DNA from: CAYLPJ01 sp964385465
GTDB taxonomy: Bacteria; Planctomycetota; Phycisphaerae; SM23-33
NCBI GenBank assembly: GCA_964385465.1
Contig: CAYLPJ010000053.1
Location: 1-46,221 of the forward strand
Reading direction: 5' to 3'
Length of the DNA stretch: 46,221 nt
Every line of letters begins with the position of its first letter. Position 1 is the first letter of the stretch. The translations under genes and the position numbers were made by a program. This document shows positions 17,348 through 25,976 of this stretch, piece by piece. The notes beneath the pieces are model-generated. The model saw nothing but the letters and a program-made list of their open reading frames with translations. It was not told the origin of the DNA and searched no databases.

Positions 17348-17361
17348 TCCGCAATCGGCGT

Positions 17362-17389
17362 TTGACAGCCGCCGGGGGTCACCTATAAT
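17362..17389 (+). promoter_or_regulatory. Consensus promoter for the TolC-like gene
   Basis: TTGACA (17362-17367), 16 nt, TATAAT (17384-17389): both hexamers are perfect matches. The predicted start near 17396 is about 28 nt before the ATG at 17424. Confidence 0.7.
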
Positions 17390-17423
17390 CCATGGCCGTT
17401 TGCTCACAGGGAGCCGCAATGCC

Positions 17424-19364
17424 ATGATGCGACCGCGCAGCTTTTCCGCCGCCCTGACGTTCCTGCTCGTTCTGCTGGCCGGGTGCGTCCGGCCCGGGAC
17501 GCTCGACGAGACCCTCGTCCAGCGGTACCAGCGCGCCCTCGTCCGCCAGGGCGCCCAGCGCCGCGAGGGCAAGGGGGGCATCGGCCTGCTCCGCCCGGCC
17601 GAGACGCCCGTCGGGCCCGAACTCCGCACCGAGCCGGTCGAGCGCCGCCGGGTCGTCGAGACCACCGAGGCCTACCGCCTGCTGGAAGAGCTGGAGGGCC
17701 GCAAGCGCATCGAGATCCGCCGCAAGATCCGCACGACCACGTTCGTCCGCGATCCCGTCACCGGGGAGCTGGCGCCCAAGGTCGCCGTCGAGGAGGACAA
17801 GCCCCGCGTCACCGTCCTCGACGAGCTGCCCGAGGACCTCCGCGAGGTCCTCGTTCGACGCGCCGGGCGCGATACCGACACCCGCTCGCTCGTCCTCGAC
17901 AGCCGGCACCTCGTCCACCTGAGCCTCGTCGAGGCCATCCAGCGGGCGCTTGTCAACAACCTCGACATCCGCGTGGTCAGCTACGACCCGGCCATCGCCC
18001 GCGAGGACATGGTACGCGCCGCGGCGGCGTTCGACTTCGTGCTGTTCGGCTCGACGACCTACGGCAAGGAAGACAAGATCCGCGCCAGCAGCTCGACGGC
18101 CGAGGAAGTCAACCTGCGGACGTGGTCGGCGGGCGTTCGCCAGCACACGGTCACCGGGGCGGACTGGCAGTTGGAGTGGGCCCTGACGCGAACGCACGAC
18201 GCCTCGACGTTCAACTCCCTGACAACGCGATACGAGCCGGTGGTGACGCTCCAGGTGACCCAGCCGCTGCTGCGGAACGCCTGGCCGGAGTTCAACCTCG
18301 CCCAGCTTCGCGTGGCGCGGATCAACACGGAGATCTCCGAGGCGGACTTCCGGGCGAAGCTCGAGGAGCTGGTCGCCCAGGTGATCGGCGCCTACTGGGG
18401 GCTGGTGCAGGCGCGGCGGGACTACGTGATCCAGGAGGAACTGCTCGACGTGACGCGCGAGACCTACGAGCGCGTCCGCAAGCGGGACATCATCGACGCG
18501 ACGAAGGCGACGATCAAGCAGGTCGAGGCCTCCGGGCGCATCCGCCAGGCGGCCCTGATCCGCGCCCGGAAGATCATCCGGGACGTCCAGGACAACCTCG
18601 CGCGGCTGATCGCCGACCCGCAGGTCAACACGCTGAGCAACATCGAGGTCGTCCCGTCGACCGACCTGCTCGGCGAGCGCGTCCACGTCAGCGCCACCGA
18701 GCAGTTGCTGACGGCCCTGAACCACAACCCGCTGCTGGAGCAGGCGCGGCTGGCGATCGCGGCCTCGGAGATCAACGTCGACGTCGCGGAGAACCAGCTC
18801 CTGCCGCAGTTGGACTTCATCTACTCGGCCGAGATGCAGGGGATGCACCGGCATTTCGGCACGGGCAGGGACAAGATGTGGACCGGGGACCACCTCGGCT
18901 ACACCATCGGGCTTCAGATGGAGTACCCGATCGGCAACCGCGACCGCCGCGCCAACCTCCGCCAGCGCCGCTACGAGCGGACCAAGTCGGTCGTGTCCAT
19001 GCAGAACACCGCCGACCAGATCGCGGTGGCCGTCAGCGAGCGGGTCCGGCAGATCAGCACGACGTACGAGGAGGCGCTCGCCCAGCGGGCGGCCGTCGAG
19101 GCCGCGCTGGTCCAGCTCCAGGCCCTCGAGGACACCGAGCGGATCCGCGCCCGCCTGACGCCGGAGTTCCTGCGGGTCAAGCTCCAGGCCCAGGAGACGC
19201 TGGCCAACGCCCAGCGTGCCGAACTCCAGGCGCTGGTGGACTACAACAACGCCATGGCCGAGCTGGCCCGCACGACCGGGACGATCCTGGACCGCCACCG
19301 CGTCTCGGTCGAGCTGCCCCGCGCCCTCGAGACGCTCCGGGGCGGCGGTCCGGCTCCCCGGTGA
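17424..19364 (+). CDS. TolC-like outer-membrane efflux lipoprotein
   Basis: A 646-aa outer-membrane factor. The signal sequence ends in the lipobox LAGC (Cys near residue 24), so it should be lipidated. A long charged segment (about 25-165) precedes the OEP fold. The fold itself has two halves of long helices with beta strands, starting about VHLSLVEAIQRALVNNLDIR (two OEP repeats, about 170-400 and 400-640). Helical segments such as RVRQISTTYEEALAQRAAVE are typical of the periplasmic barrel. OEP proteins pair with inner-membrane pumps and adaptors, but none is encoded nearby. ATG 17424 is used (ATG 17427 directly follows). The 140-residue extension before the OEP fold is unusual. Confidence 0.88.
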   Translation: MMRPRSFSAALTFLLVLLAGCVRPGTLDETLVQRYQRALVRQGAQRREGKGGIGLLRPAETPVGPELRTEPVERRRVVETTEAYRLLEELEGRKRIEIRRKIRTTTFVRDPVTGELAPKVAVEEDKPRVTVLDELPEDLREVLVRRAGRDTDTRSLVLDSRHLVHLSLVEAIQRALVNNLDIRVVSYDPAIAREDMVRAAAAFDFVLFGSTTYGKEDKIRASSSTAEEVNLRTWSAGVRQHTVTGADWQLEWALTRTHDASTFNSLTTRYEPVVTLQVTQPLLRNAWPEFNLAQLRVARINTEISEADFRAKLEELVAQVIGAYWGLVQARRDYVIQEELLDVTRETYERVRKRDIIDATKATIKQVEASGRIRQAALIRARKIIRDVQDNLARLIADPQVNTLSNIEVVPSTDLLGERVHVSATEQLLTALNHNPLLEQARLAIAASEINVDVAENQLLPQLDFIYSAEMQGMHRHFGTGRDKMWTGDHLGYTIGLQMEYPIGNRDRRANLRQRRYERTKSVVSMQNTADQIAVAVSERVRQISTTYEEALAQRAAVEAALVQLQALEDTERIRARLTPEFLRVKLQAQETLANAQRAELQALVDYNNAMAELARTTGTILDRHRVSVELPRALETLRGGGPAPR

Positions 19365-19383
19365 CATAGGGCTGTCACCGGGG
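19356..19383 (+). terminator. Hairpin spanning the TolC-like stop codon
   Basis: Perfect 11-bp arms (19356-19366 and 19373-19383) with a 6-nt loop. The stop codon TGA (19362-19364) is inside the left arm. No T-tract follows, so it may slow ribosomes or end transcription by another route. Confidence 0.45.
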
Positions 19384-19409
19384 CATGCGAGAACCGGGGG
19401 CGACAGACG

Positions 19410-20396
19410 ATGAGTATCAGCCGAATCCACAGGCTCCTGCGCCTCATCACGCTGCTCCAGAGCGGACGGGGCTACTCCGCCGATGACCTCGCTCGCGAGC
19501 TGGAGGTCAGCCGGCGGACCGTCTTCCGCGACCTCAACATGCTCGAGCTGGCCCACATTCCCTACTACCATGACGCCGAACGCGGGGGCTACCGCATCAG
19601 CCGGCACTTCTTCCTCCCGCCGATCAACCTGACGCTCAGCGAGTCGCTCGCCATCCTCCTGCTCACCGGGCGCGTCCGGGCGTCGGCGAAGCTGCCGCTG
19701 CTCGGCGAGGCCGCCCGGGCGGCCATGAAGGTCGAGGGCGCCCTGCCCGACAGCGTCCGCGAGCATGTCGGCAGCGTCCTGGACCGCCTCGACATGAACC
19801 TCGGGCCCACAAGCCGCCACGAGGGCGTCGACGAGCTCTTCGACCGCCTCGCCCCCGCCGTGACCGCCCGGAAGGTCTGCAAGCTCGTCTACATCAGCTT
19901 CCACGAGGCCGCCCAGATCACCGTTACCGTCCACCCGCTGAGGCTGATGTTCCTCAACCGCGGCTGGTACCTGCTGGCCTGGACGCCCCGCCACAAGCAG
20001 CGGCGGACCTACAAGCTCGGGCGCATACGCAAGCTCACCGTCACCAACCGCACCTTCACCCCGCCGCCCGAGGCCGACGCCGACCGCCCGTTCGGTCAGG
20101 CGTGGTCGATGATCCCCGAGGGGAGGCTCTACGACGTGCATCTGCGGTTCGACCCTCTCGTGGCCGGCAACGTCGCGGAGGTGCAGTGGCACCCCAGCCA
20201 AGAGGTGACCTGGCGGGATGACGGCTCGATCGACTTCCGCGTCCGCGTCGACGGCCTGCGGGAGATCTCCTGGTGGGTGCTCGGCTACGGCGACGAGGTG
20301 GAGGTCTTCGCCCCGGCCGAGCTCCGCCGGCGGACCGCCGAGACCGCCGCCGCCGTCGCCGAGCGCCACAGCGGCCCGCCCGCCGAGGAGGACTGA
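19410..20396 (+). CDS. WYL-domain transcriptional regulator
   Basis: A 328-aa regulator. The N-terminal winged helix-turn-helix (about 3-65) includes SADDLARELEVSRRTVFRDL, the DeoR-like HTH. The middle WYL domain (about 140-240) contains LNRGWYLLAWTPR with the WYL signature and RTYKLGRIRKL. A WCX-type C-terminal extension (about 245-315) ends in EISWWVLGYGDEVEV. Such proteins usually sense a ligand or nucleic acid and repress or activate nearby genes. It precedes the dtd gene by 2 nt, so the two are co-transcribed; regulation of tRNA quality control is a possible but unproven link. Confidence 0.9.
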   Translation: MSISRIHRLLRLITLLQSGRGYSADDLARELEVSRRTVFRDLNMLELAHIPYYHDAERGGYRISRHFFLPPINLTLSESLAILLLTGRVRASAKLPLLGEAARAAMKVEGALPDSVREHVGSVLDRLDMNLGPTSRHEGVDELFDRLAPAVTARKVCKLVYISFHEAAQITVTVHPLRLMFLNRGWYLLAWTPRHKQRRTYKLGRIRKLTVTNRTFTPPPEADADRPFGQAWSMIPEGRLYDVHLRFDPLVAGNVAEVQWHPSQEVTWRDDGSIDFRVRVDGLREISWWVLGYGDEVEVFAPAELRRRTAETAAAVAERHSGPPAEED

Positions 20397-20398
20397 CC

Positions 20399-20866
20399 GT
20401 GCGAGCACTCGTCCAGCGCGTTGGATGGGCCGAGGTGACCGTCGCCGGCGAGCAGGTCGGGCGGATCGAGAAGGGCCTGCTGGTCTACGTCGGCGTTGGC
20501 GTCGGCGACAGCGACGACCACGCCCGCCGCCTCGCCGAGAAGGTCGCCCACCTGCGGATCTTCGAGGACGAGGCCGGCAAGATGAACCTCTCCTGCCTCG
20601 ACGTCGCCGGCGGGGTCCTGGCCGTGTCGAACTTCACCCTCCTGGCCGACACGAGAAAGGGCCGCCGCCCCGCCTTCACCGCCGCCGCCCCGCCCGCCGA
20701 GGCCGAGCGGCTGTACGAGACCTTCGCCGATGCCGTCGCCGCCGAGGGCTGCCGCGTAGCCCGCGGCGTCTTCCGGGCCCACATGCACGTCGCCAGCGCT
20801 GCCGACGGCCCGGTCAACTGCCTCGTCGAGTTCCCCCCGCCACCGACCGATCCCGCCGGCCACTGA
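20399..20866 (+). CDS. dtd: D-aminoacyl-tRNA deacylase
   Basis: A 155-aa Dtd-family enzyme that hydrolyses D-amino acids mischarged on tRNA. MRALVQRVGWAEVTV at the N-terminus and SNFTLLADTRKGRRPAF (77-93) match the family's first motif, where the usual S-Q-F-T-L reads S-N-F-T-L. The C-terminal motif is ADGPVN (135-140) rather than NDGPVT, so the Gly-cis-Pro core is kept but the flanking Asn and Thr are changed; FGA before it is FRA. Activity or specificity may therefore differ. The GTG start at 20399 lies 2 nt after the WYL stop. The length agrees with the family. Confidence 0.92.
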   Translation: MRALVQRVGWAEVTVAGEQVGRIEKGLLVYVGVGVGDSDDHARRLAEKVAHLRIFEDEAGKMNLSCLDVAGGVLAVSNFTLLADTRKGRRPAFTAAAPPAEAERLYETFADAVAAEGCRVARGVFRAHMHVASAADGPVNCLVEFPPPPTDPAGH

Positions 20867-20997
20867 CCCACGTCCCCCGCGGACGCCCACGCCGGCCGTG
20901 CCTCCCCCGATCCACGCACCCCGCCACCGGGCGGGGTCTGCGCGCACCGCCAGATCGGGATGCGGACCGGAAATCGCATTTCCGTGCGGTGGGGGGC

Positions 20998-21026
20998 TTG
21001 ACGAGGCCGGCAAGACAACGTAATCT
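20998..21026 (+). promoter_or_regulatory. Promoter for tRNA-Tyr
   Basis: TTGACG (20998-21003), 17 nt, TAATCT (21021-21026). The predicted start near 21033 is 7 nt before the tRNA. A 7-bp hairpin (20968-20984) lies just upstream. Confidence 0.55.
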
Positions 21027-21039
21027 ACACGACTCGCAC

Positions 21040-21122
21040 GGGAGTGTGCCCGAGTGGACAAAGGGATCAGACTGTAAATCTGACGGCGTAAGCCTTCGGT
21101 GGTTCGAATCCACCCGCTCCCA
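21040..21122 (+). tRNA. tRNA-Tyr(GTA)
   Basis: A class II cloverleaf of 83 nt. The acceptor GGGAGTG pairs with CGCTCCC, the anticodon stem TCAGA/TCTGA holds loop CTGTAAA (anticodon GTA), there is a long variable arm, and the T-loop is TTCGAAT. The discriminator is A. Confidence 0.95.
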
Positions 21123-21206
21123 TTTCTTCCCTTCCCCCGTTGCGTTCCATGGCGGCGTTCGCCCGGCCCGGGCCCCGTCCGGGCCAACGGCGACGAGCCC
21201 CGCCGA

Positions 21207-22379
21207 TCAGCGCCGCCGGTCCCCGTCGAAGGCGCGGATGGCGTGGACGAGCTTCTCGACGTACCAGGGGTCGGCGCGGCACCACGGGGCGCTGACGAAA
21301 CGGCGGACTTGCTCCGGCGTGTAGTCCAGCGCCAGAGCCTTGACCAGAAAGACCGCCCGCGCGTCCCGGGGCCACTGACCGGAGTTCTCCATCCGCGTGT
21401 ACGTCGCCAGCGTCTGCGTCGCCCAGGCCATGGGCACGGCCGTGTCGACGAAGCGGTCCAGGCGGGCGGTTTCCTCGCGGCAGTAGCGGGCGAGGAGCCG
21501 GCCGATCTCCGGGGTCAGGTCATCCCACCGCGGGATGCGTCCGCCGCGCCCCCAACTGCTGCGGATGAACACCCCGCCGCGCTCGAAGAACCAGCTCGCC
21601 GGATCGTCGGTGGGCTGGTTGGCCCGCTCCCACGCCACGCGTGCGCCCAGGGCGGCGACGGCGGCGGCGACGGCGCCCTCGGCGTGCGGCTCGCCCACCA
21701 TGCGGCACAGCCGGGCGTAGCCGATCAGCGAGGCGATCTTCGCGTTCTCGCCGGCGGCGTCCTTGCCGGCCCGCTCGGACGCGGCGGCGATGGCAGACCA
21801 GTTCGCCCGGGCGAATTCCGCGTTGCCGGCGTGGTGACAGTAGGCCCAGACGGCGTAGAGCCTCCCGGCCGGCTCGCGGAGGGTCATCGGCCCCAAGCCG
21901 CCGCGCCACGGGGCGTCGAGGAGCATGCGCATGTGCTCCCCGAGGGGGGCCAACTCCCTGCGGGTGCCGTCAGCCAGACCGATCGCCCGTGTCGCCAGCG
22001 GGTTGCGGTCCTTGACCAGGCGGGCGAGGTAGGCCTTCAGCCGCTCGGCCGTGGGGGGCGGCAGGTGGGGCAGGGCGATCGAGAGGGCGTACAGCGTGTC
22101 GGCCGGGTCGGCGAACTCGATCTTCGGCGACGGCTTGCCGACATCCACCAGCAGCGGCGCGAACGGCCCGCGGTCGAGGAAGCCCTCCACTTCGGCCCGG
22201 AGGCGTTTCAGCAGCGGCGCGGCCGCGTTGGCGTCGGTGGCTGCCTTCGGCGGCCGGAGCACGAGCGAGCGGAGGACGTCGATGTCCGGTGCGGGCCGCG
22301 CGGGCGCGGCGGCGGCCAGCGGGGCCAGCGCCGCCACGGTTGCCAAGACCCCAAGGTCTGCGTAGCGTGGCGGTCTCAC
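21207..22379 (-). CDS. Secreted helical protein of unknown function
   Basis: A 390-aa protein with an N-terminal export signal (about residues 5-30, ADLGVLATVAALAPLAAA). The body is helical with scattered Trp/Tyr and paired-helix spacing, reminiscent of an alpha/alpha toroid, but no catalytic motif is recognised. The start is GTG at 22379, with AAGGAGG about 7 nt upstream. The start codon overlaps the stop of the beta-propeller gene by 4 bp (GTGA), so translation is coupled and the two secreted proteins probably work together. Confidence 0.7.
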   Translation of the reverse strand: MRPPRYADLGVLATVAALAPLAAAAPARPAPDIDVLRSLVLRPPKAATDANAAAPLLKRLRAEVEGFLDRGPFAPLLVDVGKPSPKIEFADPADTLYALSIALPHLPPPTAERLKAYLARLVKDRNPLATRAIGLADGTRRELAPLGEHMRMLLDAPWRGGLGPMTLREPAGRLYAVWAYCHHAGNAEFARANWSAIAAASERAGKDAAGENAKIASLIGYARLCRMVGEPHAEGAVAAAVAALGARVAWERANQPTDDPASWFFERGGVFIRSSWGRGGRIPRWDDLTPEIGRLLARYCREETARLDRFVDTAVPMAWATQTLATYTRMENSGQWPRDARAVFLVKALALDYTPEQVRRFVSAPWCRADPWYVEKLVHAIRAFDGDRRR

Positions 22380-24043
22380 GGTCGGCCTCCTTCCTCGACG
22401 CCGCCGAAGCACCCGACGACTCCGCCGGCGACCCAGAGGACGTACCGCCCGTAGACGACCGGGCCCATGCTGGGGACGCCGCGCTCGTCAAAGCTGTTGC
22501 GCAGGAATCGCCGGCCGGTCTCGCCAAGGAAGGGCACGTTGCGGGAGTACGTGTAGTAGACGCCGTCGCGCGTGGTGAGGAGGGCCGCCGCGGTGCGCGG
22601 CGGATCGAGGGCGAGGGTGTTTAGCGTGTCGTTGTGGCTGGCGAGAAAGAGCCTCCGCCCGCCGATGGAGGCGGCGTAAACCTCGTCGGAGATGGACACG
22701 TTCATGTGCCCGCCGTCGGGGTTCAGGGGCCGCACGCCGCCGGTGTCGAGGTCGATGGTGCCCAGCCCCGCCAACGGCCAGGCCGTGCCGAGCCCCGGGC
22801 TGTCGTAGGCCGAGTAGTACGTGCGGATCCGGGCGATGACCGTGCCGTCCCGGGCGATCACCGGCGGCATGCCCGCCTGCCCCTCGCCGCCGCACCAGGC
22901 GATGGGCACGAGGTAGCGTTTCTTGCCGGTCGCCGCGTCGAGGGCGTGGAACGTCTCCAGCCCGGGGTCGGCGCGAAGCATGGCGGCGATGGCGGCGTTC
23001 TCCCGGGCGATGCCGGCGGGTGTCGGTCGGGCCCGGCCGGTTGCGCCGGGATCCTTGCCCGTCAGCTTGCGATCGGCCCCGGGGTCCACGCCGGCGGCGC
23101 GGGCGATGGCCACGTCCGCGTCGTGGAGGGCCTCGTGACCCTCCCCGGACGGGCTGGTCCGCCAGAACACCGTCGAGCCGTCCCGCGAGATCACCGGGAA
23201 GAACTCCATTAGCGTGCCGGTCAGCCTGTTCTTCCAGATTGCCCGGCCGGTGGCGGCGTCGAGGGCATGGACGGTGAGGTCCTCGGCGCCGAAGTAGACG
23301 CGTGCGGCCTGGGTGTCTACGGCGGGGGAGTTGCGGATGCGGGCCGAGGCCCCAAAGGCCCATACCGGCTTGCCGTCGGCGACGTTCAGGGCGTACATCA
23401 CGCCGTCGTCTGAGCCGACGAAGACCTTTCCTCCCGCCACGGCCGGGGCGGTGAGGAACCCGCCGATCCCGTCGGCGGGGCGGAACTCCCACACGACGGA
23501 GGTGGTCCGCCGTTGCCGGTCGCCCTCGGCATCGAGGGCGTAGACGCTCCCGTCGGAGGACGCGAAGATCACCTTGCCCTCGGCGAAGGCCCCGCCGCAG
23601 AAGAACCCGCCCGACCGGGGCCTGCACTGGTGTCGCCACACGATCCCGCCGGTGGCGACGTCGAGGGCATAGACGCGGTTCTTGCCCGTGCCCACGTACA
23701 GCACGCCGCCGACGCAGATCGGCTGGGCGCTGTTGATGATCAGCTCGGGGTCCTTGCCCGGCCAGTCGTTGACCATGGCGCGGTGGATGTCGCGGTCGCG
23801 CTGCTTGCGGACACGGCTCTGGAGGTAGTCATCGGAGAGGGCCCCCGCGGCGTAGAAGTCCCGCCGCCAGATCAGCTTGTAGCCGCCGCGGGGATGCGGC
23901 TCCGGCTGGTCGGGGGAGGCGCCCCGCCGGGCGGCGTCGAACTGAACCATGGGCCAGTCCGTCGCCTCCCCGCCCCGCGCCGCCGCGCCCGCGAGAAGAG
24001 CCATCCCCGCCGCCAATCCATACCGCCGCCCTGAGTGTCTCAT
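22376..24043 (-). CDS. Secreted PQQ-type beta-propeller protein
   Basis: A 555-aa protein with a signal peptide (RRYGLAAGMALLAGAAARG). It is built from propeller blades with YALDxxTGxxxW repeats, such as VYALDVATGGIVWRHQ, MYALNVADGKPVWAF, VHALDAATGRAIWKN and FHALDAATGKKRYLV. A 50-residue insertion (about 340-390, Ala/Asp/Gly-rich) interrupts the blades. No haem site is seen; the substrate is unknown. The ATG at 24043 is used because GGGGAG is spaced 6 nt upstream; an ATG at 24049 overlaps that site. The gene is divergent from the glycan cluster. Confidence 0.88.
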   Translation of the reverse strand: MRHSGRRYGLAAGMALLAGAAARGGEATDWPMVQFDAARRGASPDQPEPHPRGGYKLIWRRDFYAAGALSDDYLQSRVRKQRDRDIHRAMVNDWPGKDPELIINSAQPICVGGVLYVGTGKNRVYALDVATGGIVWRHQCRPRSGGFFCGGAFAEGKVIFASSDGSVYALDAEGDRQRRTTSVVWEFRPADGIGGFLTAPAVAGGKVFVGSDDGVMYALNVADGKPVWAFGASARIRNSPAVDTQAARVYFGAEDLTVHALDAATGRAIWKNRLTGTLMEFFPVISRDGSTVFWRTSPSGEGHEALHDADVAIARAAGVDPGADRKLTGKDPGATGRARPTPAGIARENAAIAAMLRADPGLETFHALDAATGKKRYLVPIAWCGGEGQAGMPPVIARDGTVIARIRTYYSAYDSPGLGTAWPLAGLGTIDLDTGGVRPLNPDGGHMNVSISDEVYAASIGGRRLFLASHNDTLNTLALDPPRTAAALLTTRDGVYYTYSRNVPFLGETGRRFLRNSFDERGVPSMGPVVYGRYVLWVAGGVVGCFGGVEEGGRP

Positions 24044-24196
24044 CGCCATCTCCCCGGGCCGTGTCGCGCCTGTGCCGACCTGCTGCCGACGGATTCTATC
24101 GCCCGGCCCCTCGAACCGAAAGGGACGCATTGCCCAGCCGAGACGCCGGTGGGGGGCGCGCGGCGTGGCATTCCCCGTATTCGCCCTCTCCCGGCG

Positions 24197-24225
24197 TTGC
24201 CTTCGCCGGGGCGGAACGCTATCCT
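24197..24225 (+). promoter_or_regulatory. Promoter for the glycan cluster
   Basis: TTGCCT (24197-24202), 17 nt, TATCCT (24220-24225), about 40 nt before the epimerase start. Confidence 0.45.
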
Positions 24226-24265
24226 TGCGCCCTTTGCAGGACGCTACCGCGGACGGGAGACGCTG

Positions 24266-25255
24266 ATGAAGGTACTGATCACGGGCGGCGCGGGCTTTAT
24301 CGGATCGCACCTGGCCGAGGCGCTGCTGCGCATGGGCCACGACGTGGTCGTCGTGGACGACCTGTCCACCGGCAGCCTGGAGAACCTCGAGGCGGTAGGC
24401 GGCAACGCCAAGTTCCGGTTCGTACGCGAGTCGGTCCGCAACGAGATGACGATGACGGCCCTGGTGGCCGAGTGCGAGGTCATCTTCCATCTCGCCGCGG
24501 CGGTGGGGGTGCAGTTGATCGTCGACCGCCCGGTGCACACGATCGAGACGAACATCCACGGCTCGGAGGTGGTGCTGAACCTGGCCAACAAGTTCGGGCG
24601 GAAGATCATCGTGGCCTCGACGAGCGAGGTGTACGGCAAGAGCACGAACGTGCCCTTCAACGAGGCCGACGACACGGTCCTGGGCTCGACGCGGTTCTCG
24701 CGCTGGAGCTACGCGGCCAGCAAGATGGTCGACGAGTTCCTCGCCCTGGCGTACAACGACCAGTACGGGCTGCCCGCGGTGGTCTGCCGGTTCTTCAACA
24801 CCGTCGGCCCGCGGCAGACGGGGGCCTACGGCATGGTCGTGCCGCGTTTTGTGCGATGGGCCCTCGCCGATCACCCGATAGACATCTACGGAACGGGCAA
24901 GCAGAGCCGTTGCTTCTGCAACGTCGCCGACGTCGTCGAGGCCCTCATGAAGCTGATCGTCTGCGAGGAGGCCGTCGGCGAGGTGATCAACATCGGCACG
25001 ACCGAGCCGGTCACCATCGAAGGCCTGGCCGACAAGATCATCGAGATGACCGGCTCGAACTCGGAGAAACGGACCGTCAGCTACGAGCAGGCCTACGGCA
25101 GGCCCTTCGACGACATGCTCCAGAGGCAGCCCGACCTGACGAAAATCCATCGCCTGATCGGCTACGAGCCCAAGTATACGCTCGAGCAGACGTTGGAGCA
25201 GGTGATCGCCTACGAGCGCGGCCGGATGGCCGGCCGGGAAGATCCCCCGGGATAA
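24266..25255 (+). CDS. NAD-dependent nucleotide-sugar epimerase/dehydratase
   Basis: A 329-aa extended SDR. The Rossmann motif GGAGFIG is at residues 7-13. The catalytic triad is a Ser/Thr in STSEVYG (about 113-119) and YAASK (about 151-155). VCRFFNTVGPRQ and YGTGKQSR are typical of UDP-glucose 4-epimerase and UDP-glucuronate decarboxylase-type enzymes. The substrate is not decidable. It is the first gene of a four-gene cluster in the same direction that would make and attach a sugar to a lipid carrier. The ATG at 24266 has GGGAG 6 nt upstream. Confidence 0.9.
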   Translation: MKVLITGGAGFIGSHLAEALLRMGHDVVVVDDLSTGSLENLEAVGGNAKFRFVRESVRNEMTMTALVAECEVIFHLAAAVGVQLIVDRPVHTIETNIHGSEVVLNLANKFGRKIIVASTSEVYGKSTNVPFNEADDTVLGSTRFSRWSYAASKMVDEFLALAYNDQYGLPAVVCRFFNTVGPRQTGAYGMVVPRFVRWALADHPIDIYGTGKQSRCFCNVADVVEALMKLIVCEEAVGEVINIGTTEPVTIEGLADKIIEMTGSNSEKRTVSYEQAYGRPFDDMLQRQPDLTKIHRLIGYEPKYTLEQTLEQVIAYERGRMAGREDPPG

Positions 25256-25285
25256 GTGCTGTTTCCGGTGCGAAGTTCCCTTACA

Positions 25286-25975
25286 ATGCGTGCGAAGCCC
25301 CGCAGGCGCCCGCGGACGGACGCCCCGGCCGGGGCGCAGGGAGAGGCCGAGTCGGTGGTTCACGTCGGCAAACGGGTGGCGGACACGATCCTGGCGGCGG
25401 TCGGGCTGCTCGTGCTGGGCCTGCCCATGCTGGCGGTTGCGCTGGCGATCCGCCTGGAATCTCCCGGGGCGGCGCTGTTTCGTCAGCGCCGCGTCGGCTG
25501 GCGGGGCAAGCCCTTCGACATGCTGAAGTTCCGCACGATGCGAGCGGACGTCGAGGCCTACGGGCCCTCGCCTCGCGGCGGGGACGACCCGCGGCTGACC
25601 CGCGTGGGACGCTGGCTCCGCGAGAGGAGCCTCGATGAACTGCCCCAGTTGCTCAACGTCCTGGCCGGGCAGATGAGCTTGGTCGGCCCGCGGCCGCTGT
25701 ATGAGCGCCAGGCCGCCCTCTGGGACGAGCGACAGAGGCACCGGCTGGACGTGCGCCCCGGAATCACGGGCTACGCCCAGGCCTACGGGCGGGCGGCCAT
25801 GCCGCTGGAGGACAAGATCGAGTTCGACCTGTATTACGTGCGGCACCTCAGCGCGAGGCTGGATGCGGAGGTTCTGCTCCGCACGGCCCTGAACGTCCTG
25901 GTCGGACGGGGTCGCGGGGTCTACGAACGCCGGTACAGCCGGGAGCACGAAAGGGAAATCCATCAGCGCCGGTGA
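25286..25975 (+). CDS. Undecaprenyl-phosphate sugar phosphotransferase
   Basis: A bacterial sugar transferase (WcaJ/ExoY/PglC class) of about 229 aa. A hydrophobic anchor (about 30-50) is followed by the motifs KFRTMR, DELPQLLNVLAGQMSLVGPRP (in two parts) and RPGITGYAQAYGR. It transfers a sugar-1-phosphate onto undecaprenyl phosphate to start a repeat unit. The start is uncertain: ATG 25286 has no strong ribosome-binding site; GTG 25256 (just after the epimerase stop) and GTG 25355 are alternatives. The next gene overlaps closely (its ATG starts 2 nt after this stop). Confidence 0.9.
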   Translation: MRAKPRRRPRTDAPAGAQGEAESVVHVGKRVADTILAAVGLLVLGLPMLAVALAIRLESPGAALFRQRRVGWRGKPFDMLKFRTMRADVEAYGPSPRGGDDPRLTRVGRWLRERSLDELPQLLNVLAGQMSLVGPRPLYERQAALWDERQRHRLDVRPGITGYAQAYGRAAMPLEDKIEFDLYYVRHLSARLDAEVLLRTALNVLVGRGRGVYERRYSREHEREIHQRR

Positions 25976-25976
25976 G

